Positions 41,420 to 49,685 of a stretch of 64,000 nt of DNA are shown here, piece after piece. The DNA is from Dactylosporangium siamense. GTDB taxonomy: Bacteria > Actinomycetota > Actinomycetes > Mycobacteriales > Micromonosporaceae. Location of the stretch: contig NZ_BONQ01000139.1 of the NCBI RefSeq assembly GCF_016862795.1, forward strand, positions 30,880 through 94,879, in the 5' to 3' direction. The notes beneath the pieces were generated by a model that searched no databases, had not been told where the DNA came from, and was given only the letters and a program-made list of their open reading frames with translations. A program made the translations under genes and the position numbers. Positions within the stretch are counted from its first letter, which is position 1; each line of letters starts with the position of its first letter.

Positions 41420-41905
41420 CTAGTTGGAGGCGACGCCCAGGCCGGCGTTGCCGCTGCCGGCGGGGCCGTCGTCGGTGCTGCCACCGGTGATCGAGGTGAA
41501 GGCGGAGTCGAGCTGCTCCCGCAGGGCGTCGAGGGTGGAGAACTCGGCCTGGTGCGAGGACTCGCTGCCCTCGGCGGCGAAGACGTGGTCGGTCTCGGCC
41601 TCGCTGTGGTCGTAGGAGGTGAAGTCCGACTCCTCGTAGTGCGCGCCGCTCGGGTTGGTGTACTCGACGTGGTGGCCCTGGTCGAACGAGGTCGACTCGG
41701 CCGCCGCGTGGTCCTGCTCGTAGACGGCGAACTGGTTGCTGGCGTCGGCCTCGCTGCCGGACGTCTGGTGCAGCTGGTCGAGGGACTCGTGCTGCTGCCC
41801 GGTCTCGTACTGGCCGTAGTCGGTGCCGCCGTCGCCGCCGTACGTGTCGGGCTGCTCGTCGCCGGTGTAGCCGGGGTCGAGCTCGCCGCCGTCGTAGTCG
41901 CTCAT
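41420..41905 (-). CDS. Acidic low-complexity hypothetical protein
   Basis: 161 residues rich in Asp, Glu, Ser, Gln, His and Tyr, with almost no Lys or Arg in the first 130. No signal peptide or membrane segment. A hydrophobic/amphipathic stretch STLDALREQLDSAFTSITGG near 123-142 is the only likely folded helix. Predicted mostly disordered. It stands alone between two terminator/promoter regions. Function unknown. Confidence 0.65.
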   Translation of the reverse strand: MSDYDGGELDPGYTGDEQPDTYGGDGGTDYGQYETGQQHESLDQLHQTSGSEADASNQFAVYEQDHAAAESTSFDQGHHVEYTNPSGAHYEESDFTSYDHSEAETDHVFAAEGSESSHQAEFSTLDALREQLDSAFTSITGGSTDDGPAGSGNAGLGVASN

Positions 41906-41998
41906 GCTGGTCCGCCTCAGAGAAGTCGTGGTGTGCCGCTGGACAGAACGTTAGGCACACCGGTGATCACTTGAATCCCCGGAACGTGCCACCGACCG

Positions 41999-43405
41999 TC
42001 AGGCGTTGGTCCACTCGGTGTAGGTGTACGGGTTGTCGAGCACCTTCGTGGCCGGGATGTCGGGGTTCATCCCGCGCGCCCAGGCCTCCGGACCCATGGT
42101 CGCGATCAGGTGCTCGACGGTCCGCTCGACGTCCCGGCGGGCCTTGGCGAGGTCGGCGCCGACGAGCTTGTGGTCCCGTTTGACGATGCGCCCGTTGACG
42201 AGCACGGTGTGCACGTCGCCGCGCTGCGCCTGGAACGCGACGTGGCCGTAGGGGTTGAGGATCGGGAACATCACGGGGGAGTCGTCGTTCTTCAGCAGCA
42301 CCACGTCGGCCTTGCGCCCGGGCTGGAGGCTGCCGACGACGCTGTCGAGGCCCAGGGCCCTGCTGCCGCCGCGGGTCGCCCAGTCGACCACCTGTTCGGC
42401 GCGCAGGTGCACGTGGGTGACGGTCTCCGCGCGGTCGTGCGCCTGCAGGTGCTCGCGGGAGCGGTCGGCGCCGAGGGTGGCCCGCATCGCGGAGAACAGG
42501 TCGCCGCTCCACCAGACGCTGGTGTCCATCGACAGTGACACCGGGATGCCGTGGTCGCGCAGTTGCCAGGTGGGCGGGTAGCCCTGGCCGGCGCTCTGCT
42601 CGCTCTCCGTGGACACCGAGACGGACCCTCCGGTCGCGGCGATGCGTTGATACGAGTCGTGCGTCAGCGTGGCGGCGTGGACGTAGACGGTCGACGGGGT
42701 CATGAAGCCGTGCTCGTGCATGAGGCGGATGCCGTCGTCGTTCGTGGCACCCCAGACCCCGGCATGCGTGGTGACGGGAACCCCGAGGTCGCGGGCGACC
42801 TCGAAGGCGGCGCGCTCCGGGAAGGCGGGGTCGCCGGTGACGTCGAACGCCATCTGGAAGCCGAGCAGGTCGTTGCCGCCGACGCGCCGGGACACGAAGT
42901 CGCGGAACTCGGGGCTGGTCGCCCACTCCCACGGGCCCTGCTGGATGTTGCCGTAGGCGAGGACGAACCTGCCGGGGACCGACTCGAGGGCGTCGGCGGC
43001 CGCGTCGGCGTGCTGCGGGGTCTGCAGGCCGTGTGACCAGTCGACGGTGGTGGTGACGCCGGCGTCGAGCGCCTCGAGGGCGCCCAGGACGTTGCCGGCG
43101 TAGATGTCCTCGGGCCGGAAGTGCCGGCCGGACTCCAGGTAGTACCAGACGAAGTACTGGGTGAGCGTCCAGTCGGCGCCGTACCCACGCATCGCGGTCT
43201 GCCACAGGTGCCGGTGCGTGTCGATCATCCCGGGCATGACGATGCCGCCGGTGGCGTCGATCTCCACGGCGCCGGGCGGGGCGGTGAGGCCGACACCGAC
43301 CTCGGCGACGCGTTCGTCGACGACCAGGACGTCGGCGCCGGGGAGCACCGTGTGGGCGTCGTCCATGGTGAGAACCAGACCGTTGCGGAACAGCACCGCG
43401 GTCAT
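41999..43405 (-). CDS. Amidohydrolase/deaminase (TrzA/SsnA/AtzA-like)
   Basis: 468 residues of the amidohydrolase superfamily. Metal-site features are DTHRHLWQT (HxH near 62-64), VTTHAG (His), VYVHAATL (His) and SMDTSVW (Asp). The N- and C-terminal beta-sandwich holds VLFRNGLVLTMDDAH and GRKADVVLL. Relatives deaminate or dechlorinate N-heterocycles such as guanine and triazines. The start at 43405 (second ATG) is 9 nt from CAGGAG. It is divergent from the CoA-transferase/dioxygenase operon across the IclR-type sites, so it probably acts on the same compound. Confidence 0.88.
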   Translation of the reverse strand: MTAVLFRNGLVLTMDDAHTVLPGADVLVVDERVAEVGVGLTAPPGAVEIDATGGIVMPGMIDTHRHLWQTAMRGYGADWTLTQYFVWYYLESGRHFRPEDIYAGNVLGALEALDAGVTTTVDWSHGLQTPQHADAAADALESVPGRFVLAYGNIQQGPWEWATSPEFRDFVSRRVGGNDLLGFQMAFDVTGDPAFPERAAFEVARDLGVPVTTHAGVWGATNDDGIRLMHEHGFMTPSTVYVHAATLTHDSYQRIAATGGSVSVSTESEQSAGQGYPPTWQLRDHGIPVSLSMDTSVWWSGDLFSAMRATLGADRSREHLQAHDRAETVTHVHLRAEQVVDWATRGGSRALGLDSVVGSLQPGRKADVVLLKNDDSPVMFPILNPYGHVAFQAQRGDVHTVLVNGRIVKRDHKLVGADLAKARRDVERTVEHLIATMGPEAWARGMNPDIPATKVLDNPYTYTEWTNA

Positions 43406-43440
43406 CGCTGTCATCTCCTGTCGGTACGGATCGCCAATCG

Positions 43441-43454
43441 CGGACAATCGTCCG
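43441..43454. promoter_or_regulatory. IclR-type operator, copy 1
   Basis: CGGACAATCGTCCG has 5-bp palindromic arms (CGGAC/GTCCG) around AATC. It lies 36 bp before the amidohydrolase start on the leftward side of the divergent region. Its exact reverse complement occurs at 43557-43570. The IclR regulator at 47720 is the likely ligand. Confidence 0.65.
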
Positions 43455-43556
43455 TGTAGCGGTCACAGGATCGAGTGGCGAAAGTGTGGTCTGCCCTTAC
43501 GATGCATGTCAAGGTGGAGTTGACAGCGCAGGAAAGCGGGCCGAGACTGGCTGTGG

Positions 43557-43570
43557 CGGACGATTGTCCG
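43557..43570. promoter_or_regulatory. IclR-type operator, copy 2
   Basis: CGGACGATTGTCCG is the exact reverse complement of the site at 43441-43454, 24 bp before the CoA-transferase start. A further half-site GGAC follows at 43577. Two mirror copies flank the 188-bp divergent promoter region. Confidence 0.65.
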
Positions 43571-43593
43571 CTGAACGGACAGGAGATACGTCG

Positions 43594-44727
43594 TTGGTGG
43601 GAACTCACGGACCGCTGAGCGGGTTGCTGGTGGCCGACTTCTCCAGGATCCTCGCGGGGCCGTACGCGACGATGCTCCTCGCCGACCTCGGCGCCGACGT
43701 GATCAAGGTCGAGGGGCCCGGCGGCGACGACACCCGCACCTGGATGCCGCCGACCCGTGACGGCGTGTCCACCTATTACCTCGGCATCAACCGCAACAAG
43801 CGCTCGATCGCCCTCGACCTGCGCCTGGACGACGACCTCGCCGCCGCGCAGGCCCTCGCCGCCCGCGCCGACGTGATGATCGAGAACTTCAAGCCCGGCG
43901 GCCTGGCCCGCTTCGGCCTCGACTACACCGCCGTCGCCGCGGCCAACCCCGGCGTCGTCTACGCCTCCATCAGCGGCTTCGGCGCCGGCACCGGGGCGGC
44001 CCTGCCCGGCTACGACCTGATGGTGCAGGCGATCTCCGGGCTGATGAGCCTCACCGGCGACCCCGACGGACCCCCGTTCCGGGCCGGGATCTCCGTCTTC
44101 GACGTCATGGCCGGCATGCACGCGAGCGTCGGCATCCTCGCCGCGCTGCACCACCGCACCGCCACCGGCGCCGGCCAGCACGTCGAGGTCAACCTGCTGT
44201 CCTCCGCGCTGTCCGGCCTCGTCAACCACAGCAGTGGCTACGTGGCCGGCGGCACCGTGCCGTTCCGCATGGGCAACGCGCATCCGAGCCTGTTCCCCTA
44301 CGAGCCGCTGCCGACCGCCGACGGCGACCTCATCGTCATCGCCGGCAACGACGGGCAGTTTCGCAAGCTGTGCGCCGTGCTCGGCTGCGAGGAGCTCCTC
44401 GACGACCCCCGGTTCCAGCGCAACCAGGACCGCACCGCGCACCGGGAGGCGCTGCGCCCGCTGCTCGTGCGGCGGCTGGCGGGCAAGGGCAAGGACGAGT
44501 GGTTCGCCGAGCTGATGGCCGCCGGCGTGCCGTGCGCACCCATCAACACCATCGACGGCGGCGTCGCCATGGCGACCTCCCTCGGCCTCGAACCGGTCGT
44601 CGAGGCCGGCGCGGTGCCCGGCATCCGCAACCCCATCACGCTCTCGGCGACCCCGCCGCGATACGAGCTGCCGCCGCCCGGCCTGGACGAGCACGGCGAG
44701 GAGATCCGGCAATGGCTGAAGAGCTGA
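43594..44727 (+). CDS. Class III (CaiB/BaiF) CoA transferase
   Basis: About 377 residues from TTG 43594 (or GTG 43597), 7-10 nt after AGGAGA. The family start is GPLSGLLVADFSRILAGPYATMLLADLGADVIKVE, and the catalytic Asp is near 170 in SVFDVMAG, the position known from formyl-CoA transferase. It moves CoA between carboxylic acids. It overlaps the citryl-CoA-lyase-like gene by 16 bp, which suggests that its acyl-CoA product is cleaved by that enzyme. Substrate inferred only from context. Confidence 0.9.
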   Translation: MVGTHGPLSGLLVADFSRILAGPYATMLLADLGADVIKVEGPGGDDTRTWMPPTRDGVSTYYLGINRNKRSIALDLRLDDDLAAAQALAARADVMIENFKPGGLARFGLDYTAVAAANPGVVYASISGFGAGTGAALPGYDLMVQAISGLMSLTGDPDGPPFRAGISVFDVMAGMHASVGILAALHHRTATGAGQHVEVNLLSSALSGLVNHSSGYVAGGTVPFRMGNAHPSLFPYEPLPTADGDLIVIAGNDGQFRKLCAVLGCEELLDDPRFQRNQDRTAHREALRPLLVRRLAGKGKDEWFAELMAAGVPCAPINTIDGGVAMATSLGLEPVVEAGAVPGIRNPITLSATPPRYELPPPGLDEHGEEIRQWLKS

Positions 44728-45494
44728 GCTTCCCCACCTCCATCGGCACGTCCGACGCCGACCGCATCACGCTGCTCGGCCAGGACCTGGCCGAGGACCT
44801 GATGGGCCGGGTCGGCTTCGGCGAGCTGGCGTTCTGGCTCGTCGCCGGCCGCCGCCCCACCCCGGGCGAGACCCGGGTCTTCGAGGCGGTCCTGGTCGCC
44901 CTCGCCGACCACGGCTTCACCCCCACCGCGATCGCGGCCCGGCTCACCTACGCCAGCGCCCCCGAGGCGTTGCAGGGCGCCCTCGCCGCGGGGCTGCTCG
45001 GCGGCGGCTCCCGGTTCCTCGGCGTCACCGAGGACTGCGCCGTGTTCCTCCGCGACACCTTGGCCGCCGTCGACGGGGAGCCCGACGACTGGGACGCCGT
45101 GGCGGCCGCCGCGGTCACCGCCCGCCGCGCCGAGGGCAAGCTCGTGCCCGGCCTCGGCCACCCCGTGCACAAGGTGCGGGACCCGCGCACCCCGGTCCTG
45201 ATCCGCATCGCCGAGGAGGAGGGGCTGCGCGGGCCGCACCTGCGGCTGTTCGAGGCGATCGGCCGGGCCCACCCGGCGATCCTCGGCCGCACCCTGCCGC
45301 TCAACGGCGCCGGGGTCTGCGGCGCGGCGCTCGCCGACCTCGGCCTGCCGGTCGAGCTGCTGCGCGGCTTCGCGCTGCTGGCCCGCGCCGCCGGGCTCCT
45401 CGGCCACCTCGCCGAGGAGCGCCGCACCGGCCTCGGCCTGGAGATCTACCGCACCGTGGACCGCAACGCCCGCTACGTCACCCCCACCGAGTGA
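44712..45494 (+). CDS. Citryl-CoA lyase-like, short citrate synthase homologue
   Basis: 260 residues, much shorter than citrate synthase. It has GFGELAFWL and GLGHPVHKVRDPRTPVL (active-site His of the citrate synthase fold), and ends LGLEIYRTVDRNARYV. This matches the citryl-CoA lyase type that splits a 3-hydroxy-3-carboxy acyl-CoA without a second condensation domain. In this operon it could cleave the CoA thioester of a tertiary-hydroxy tricarboxylate made after ring cleavage. The start lies inside the CoA-transferase gene, so translation is coupled. Confidence 0.85.
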   Translation: MAEELSFPTSIGTSDADRITLLGQDLAEDLMGRVGFGELAFWLVAGRRPTPGETRVFEAVLVALADHGFTPTAIAARLTYASAPEALQGALAAGLLGGGSRFLGVTEDCAVFLRDTLAAVDGEPDDWDAVAAAAVTARRAEGKLVPGLGHPVHKVRDPRTPVLIRIAEEEGLRGPHLRLFEAIGRAHPAILGRTLPLNGAGVCGAALADLGLPVELLRGFALLARAAGLLGHLAEERRTGLGLEIYRTVDRNARYVTPTE

Positions 45495-45507
45495 AAGGAC
45501 CCGCGTC

Positions 45508-46371
45508 ATGGCTCAGGTCGTCGCGGTCATCGCCTCGACGCATCACCCGTTCTACTACAAGGCCAGCACGGCCACCGGCGCGGACCGCCCACCGTTCGCC
45601 GACGAATGGGTCCGCAAGGTCACCGCGTTCCGCGAGACGCTGACCCGCGCCAACCCCGACGTGCTCGTCATGGTCGGCTCCGACCACTTCCACCAGCTGT
45701 GGCTGGACAACATGCCGCAGTTCCTCGTCGGCAAGGCGCCGTTCTACGACGCCAACTGGCACAACGAGCAGCGCGAGTTCGGGCTGCCCCGGATGCTGCT
45801 GCGCGGCCAGGAGGACCTGTCCGCGCACGTGCTGCGCGAGGGCCTCGACGCCGGCTTCGACCTGGCGTTCAGCAACGAGCTGCGGATCGACCACAGCATC
45901 ACCTGCCCGATCATCACGCTGCGGCCCGAGGCGGACCTGCCGATCGTGCCGATCTACACGAACATCTTCGCCCCGCCGCTGCCGCAGCCGAAACGGTTCG
46001 TGCAGCTCGGTCGTACCATCCGCGAACTGGTCGAGTCATGGCCCAGCGACCTGCGGGTCGCCGTCATCGGCACCGGGCACCTGTCCCTGGAGCTCGGCGG
46101 GCCCCGGCAGTTCGGGCCGCACGGCCCCGACCCGGAGTTCGACCGCCGGGCGGTGGAGTGGATCGCCAACGGCGACCTGGACGGCTGCCTGTCCGAGGTG
46201 ACCCTCGACAGCCTGCACGCCCCGGGCAACGCCACCCACGGCTTCATGGACTTCATGCTCATGATGGGCGTCGCCGGTGCCGGCGCGAAGGCCGACTACG
46301 TCGACACCTACGACCTGTTCCACACGATGGAGGCCTACTTCACCTGGTACCCACAGGGAGCGCCCGCATGA
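45508..46371 (+). CDS. Extradiol dioxygenase, LigB-type catalytic subunit
   Basis: 287 residues of the class III extradiol dioxygenase family. Candidate iron ligands are His12 (STHHP) and His60 (GSDHFH), with a C-terminal Glu. GTGHLSLELGGP near 190 is a conserved block. LigB partners with LigA to open protocatechuate at the 4,5 bond; homologues use gallate or other catechols. A ribosome site AAAGGA precedes the ATG. It overlaps the LigA-type gene by ATGA. Confidence 0.9.
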   Translation: MAQVVAVIASTHHPFYYKASTATGADRPPFADEWVRKVTAFRETLTRANPDVLVMVGSDHFHQLWLDNMPQFLVGKAPFYDANWHNEQREFGLPRMLLRGQEDLSAHVLREGLDAGFDLAFSNELRIDHSITCPIITLRPEADLPIVPIYTNIFAPPLPQPKRFVQLGRTIRELVESWPSDLRVAVIGTGHLSLELGGPRQFGPHGPDPEFDRRAVEWIANGDLDGCLSEVTLDSLHAPGNATHGFMDFMLMMGVAGAGAKADYVDTYDLFHTMEAYFTWYPQGAPA

Positions 46372-46730
46372 GCAAGTACCTCCTCGACAAGTTTCTGTAC
46401 ACAGTGGACAGAGACGCCGATCTGACCGAGCGTTACCGCGAGGATCCCGCCGGGACCGTCGACTGGTGGGAGTCGACCATGGCCAATGCGCTGCTCAACA
46501 GTCACAGCGGTGAGGCGAGCACCTGGCTGCGGTTCACCGACGAGGAGCGGGCCGCGCTGGCCGGGCACGACCACGTCGCGCTGTTCGCGCTCGGCGCACA
46601 CCCGTTCCTCACGCTGACGCTGTTCATCGCCATGTTCGAACGCGACCACGACGAGCCCCTGTTCTACCAGAAGCAGTACGGCGCCCGCCTGGCCCACTTC
46701 GAGCTGCCGTACCCGGACATCGCGACCTGA
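46368..46730 (+). CDS. Extradiol dioxygenase, LigA-type small subunit
   Basis: 120 residues with the LigA helical pattern: LLDKFLYTVDRD at the start, then FTDEERAALAGHD and ALGAHPFLTLTL near the end. LigA covers the LigB active site and its HPFL segment contributes to the substrate pocket. It overlaps LigB by ATGA and the next gene by one base (TGATG). Confidence 0.88.
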   Translation: MSKYLLDKFLYTVDRDADLTERYREDPAGTVDWWESTMANALLNSHSGEASTWLRFTDEERAALAGHDHVALFALGAHPFLTLTLFIAMFERDHDEPLFYQKQYGARLAHFELPYPDIAT

Positions 46731-47680
46731 TGCGCGCCGCCACGATCATCCGGTGCGGGCAGCCGCCGGTCGTCGTCTCGCGTCCCGCTCCGGCGCCCGC
46801 CGACGGCATGGTGACGGTCAGCGTCACCGCCGCGCCCATCACGCCGCTGGACGTGCTGTGCGCCTCCGGCACGTCCTACTTCGGGTCGCCCGCCGTGCCG
46901 TACGTCCCCGGGGTGCAGGGCGTCGGCACCCTCGACGACGGCACGGCCGTGTGGTTTCCCACCGACGCGGGGATGCGCCCCGGCGACGGCAGCATGGCCG
47001 AGCGGGTGTCCGTGCCCGCGTCCGCGGTGGTCCGCCTGCCCGCCGGCGCCGACCACCGCCTCATCGCCGCCCTCGGGCTGTCCGCCGTCGCCGCCTGGCA
47101 GGCGCTGACCTGGCGCGGCGAGCTGCGCCCCGGCGAGCAGGTCGTCGTCCTCGGCGGTGGCGGCGTCGTCGGGCAGGCGGCGATCCAGCTCGCCCGCCTC
47201 GCCGGCGCGCGCCGGGTCATCGCCGCGTGCCGGTCCGTCGTCGCGCAGGAACGCGCGCACCGGCTCGGCGCCGACGCCGTCGTCCCGCTGCACGACACCG
47301 ACGACGTGGCCGGCCTCGCCCAACGGCTCCAGGACGCCACCGACGGGCCCGTCGACCTGGTGCTCGACCCGCTCTTCGGGATCCCCGCGGCGGCCGCCCT
47401 GCGGACCCTGCGCCGCGGCGGGCGGCTCGTCAACCTCGGCAGCGCCGCCGGGGAGGTCGCGCCGCTGGACTCCGCGACGCTGCGCAGCGGTTCGCTGCGG
47501 ATCCTCGGGTACACCAACAACGAGCTCAGTGCGTCGGAGAAGGGCGCCACGATGCGATACCTCGCCGAGCACGCGACCGCCGGGCGGCTCGTGGTCGACC
47601 ACGTCACCGTGCCGCTCGCTGACATCGGGGCCGCCTGGACCTCGCCGGCAACCCGGCGAGTGGTGGTCGTTCCAGGATAG
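46730..47680 (+). CDS. Zinc-free MDR quinone oxidoreductase-like enzyme
   Basis: 316 residues of the medium-chain dehydrogenase superfamily. The cofactor loop is VVVLGGGGVVGQAAIQLA near 143-160, an NADP-type AxxGxxG variant. The catalytic-zinc Cys/His residues are absent, as in quinone oxidoreductase. It starts at the ATG overlapping the LigA stop. A role in reducing or dehydrogenating the ring-cleavage substrate is possible. Confidence 0.85.
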   Translation: MRAATIIRCGQPPVVVSRPAPAPADGMVTVSVTAAPITPLDVLCASGTSYFGSPAVPYVPGVQGVGTLDDGTAVWFPTDAGMRPGDGSMAERVSVPASAVVRLPAGADHRLIAALGLSAVAAWQALTWRGELRPGEQVVVLGGGGVVGQAAIQLARLAGARRVIAACRSVVAQERAHRLGADAVVPLHDTDDVAGLAQRLQDATDGPVDLVLDPLFGIPAAAALRTLRRGGRLVNLGSAAGEVAPLDSATLRSGSLRILGYTNNELSASEKGATMRYLAEHATAGRLVVDHVTVPLADIGAAWTSPATRRVVVVPG

Positions 47681-47719
47681 TCTCGCTCGGCGTACCAACC
47701 ACAACACCATGAGGCGGCG

Positions 47720-48541
47720 ATGGCACAGCGCGGAGAAGGACCGGACTTCATCGAGGCCCTGGCACGGGGGCTGGACGTGATCCGGGCGTTCCACGCCGAC
47801 CGCCCGCGCATGACCCTCGCCGAGGTCGCCGCCGCCACCGGCCTGGCCCGCCCGACCGCCCGCCGGATCCTGCTCACCCTGGAGGAGCTCGGCTACGTGC
47901 GGACCGCGGCCGGTGGCCACGAGCTCACCCCGCGCGTGCTCGAGCTCGGCATGGCGTATGTCGGCTCCCTCTCCCTGTGGGACATGGCCCGCCCGCACAT
48001 GGAGCAGCTCGTCGCGGCGACCGGCGAGTCGTCGTCGATCACCCAGCTGGACGGCTCCGACGTGGTGTATCTCGCGCGGGTCGCCGTGCCGAAGATCATC
48101 GCGCTGCGGGTGCAGATCGGCACCCGCTTCCCGGCGACCGTCACCTCCCAGGGCAAGGTGCTGCTCGCCGCGCTGCCCCCGGAGCAGCTCGACGCCGTCC
48201 TCGCCCTGCCCAGCCGCTCCGGCATCCAGCCGTGGGTGCAGCACAGCCGGGCCGCGATCGACGCGATGCTGCGCGAGGTCAACGCCCGCGGCTTCGCCGT
48301 CGCCGACAACGAGCTCGCACCCGGCATCCGGTCCGTCGCCGTGCCGATCCGCGACGGCCGTGGCGAGGTCCGCGCGGCCATGAACGTGACCGTCAACGCG
48401 GCCGAGACCAGCACCAAGACCCTGCTCGACCGGCACCTGCCGCACCTGCAGCGGGCGGCCGGCGCGATCAGCTCCGACTGGGCGCTGTGGCAGTCCCGCC
48501 CGCAGGTGGATCAGGCGCTGGCCCCGTCGCCCGCGCGGTAG
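47720..48541 (+). CDS. IclR-family regulator of the dioxygenase locus
   Basis: 273 residues. The winged helix-turn-helix is LAEVAAATGLARPTARRILLTLEELGYV (about 34-61), and the effector domain carries LDGSDVVYLARV and the conserved ATVTSQGKVLLA. Close to PcaR/PobR-type regulators of aromatic catabolism. It is the last gene of the rightward catabolic set, 39 bp after the oxidoreductase. The mirror-image 14-bp sites at 43441 and 43557 are its likely targets. Confidence 0.9.
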   Translation: MAQRGEGPDFIEALARGLDVIRAFHADRPRMTLAEVAAATGLARPTARRILLTLEELGYVRTAAGGHELTPRVLELGMAYVGSLSLWDMARPHMEQLVAATGESSSITQLDGSDVVYLARVAVPKIIALRVQIGTRFPATVTSQGKVLLAALPPEQLDAVLALPSRSGIQPWVQHSRAAIDAMLREVNARGFAVADNELAPGIRSVAVPIRDGRGEVRAAMNVTVNAAETSTKTLLDRHLPHLQRAAGAISSDWALWQSRPQVDQALAPSPAR

Positions 48542-48580
48542 GTTGGCGGTTGGCCCCGCAACCCCCTGGTAGGCGATGCC

Positions 48581-49681
48581 ATGCTCCGAGATCTGCTTCC
48601 CGCGCTGGTCATCGTGCTCGCGTCGACGGCGATCCTGCTGACTGTCGCGTCCGCGACGCACACCCTGGTCGTGCCCCGCGGCACCGCGGTCCTGCTGACC
48701 CGCTGGGTCATCGCCGCCAGCCGCGCGCTGTTCGACCTGCGCCTGCGGTGGACCCGCGGCTACGCGGACCGGGACCGGGTGCTGGCGATGTTCGCGCCGG
48801 TCACGCTGCTGGCGTTGCCGCTGGTGTGGCTGTCGGTCATCCTGGCCGGGTTCGCCGCCGTGTACTGGGCCCTCGGCGTGCGCCCCTGGCAGAACGCGCT
48901 GCTGGACAGCGGCTCGTCGCTGCTGACCCTCGGCTTCCACCAGCCGGGTGGCGTCGTCACCGGCGGGCTGCAGCTCATCGAGGCCACGCTCGGCCTCGGC
49001 CTGCTCGCACTGCTGATCAGCTTCCTGCCGTCGCTGTACACCAGCTACTCCCGGCGCGAGATCCTGGTGACCGCGCTGGAGAGCGAGGCCGGCACCCCAC
49101 CGTCGGCCACCGAGCTGCTGGAGCGGCTGCTCCAGGTCAAGGGCCTGTCGCTGCTGGACGCGTACTGGCACGAGTGGACCCGCTGGTTCAACGAGCTCGA
49201 GGAGACGCACTCGTCCAACCCGTTGCTGGTGTTCTTCCGCTCCCCGTCGCCGGACCGGCACTGGGTGACCGCCGCCGGTGCCGTGCTGGACTCCGCGTCG
49301 CTGGTGGCCTCGACGTTCGCCTCCGACGACCCGCAGCCGTCGCACGCCGGGTTGTGCGTGCGGGCCGGCTCGCTCGCGCTGCGGCGCGTCGGCGACTACT
49401 TCCACATGCCCTACGACCCCGACCCGCGGCCGACCGACCCGATCGCGGTCACCCGTGCGGAGTTCGACGACGCGTGCCGCCGGCTGGCCGCGGCCGGGGC
49501 GAAGCTCAGGGACGACCGCGACCAGGCGTGGCGGGACTTCGCCGGGTGGCGGGTCTGCTACGAGCGGGTGCTGCTGCAGTTCGCGTCCCTCACCACGGCG
49601 CCGTCCGCCCCGTGGTCGGCCGACCGGCCGATCGCCTTCCACCACCTCCCGCTGACCCGCCAGGCCCGCAACGGGCCGTGA
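48581..49681 (+). CDS. Membrane protein with an ion-channel-like pore segment
   Basis: 366 residues. Three or four hydrophobic segments lie at about 8-28, 70-97 and 135-155. Between the last two is SGSSLLTLGFHQP, whose re-entrant TLGF is reminiscent of a K+-channel-type selectivity loop, though not TVGYG. The C-terminal ~200 residues are cytoplasmic (HEWTRWFNELEETHSSNPLLVFFRSP). This belongs to a recognisable actinobacterial family with no known function to me. The stop is 4 bp from the convergent ctaD stop. Confidence 0.72.
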   Translation: MLRDLLPALVIVLASTAILLTVASATHTLVVPRGTAVLLTRWVIAASRALFDLRLRWTRGYADRDRVLAMFAPVTLLALPLVWLSVILAGFAAVYWALGVRPWQNALLDSGSSLLTLGFHQPGGVVTGGLQLIEATLGLGLLALLISFLPSLYTSYSRREILVTALESEAGTPPSATELLERLLQVKGLSLLDAYWHEWTRWFNELEETHSSNPLLVFFRSPSPDRHWVTAAGAVLDSASLVASTFASDDPQPSHAGLCVRAGSLALRRVGDYFHMPYDPDPRPTDPIAVTRAEFDDACRRLAAAGAKLRDDRDQAWRDFAGWRVCYERVLLQFASLTTAPSAPWSADRPIAFHHLPLTRQARNGP

Positions 49682-49685
49682 CGCG

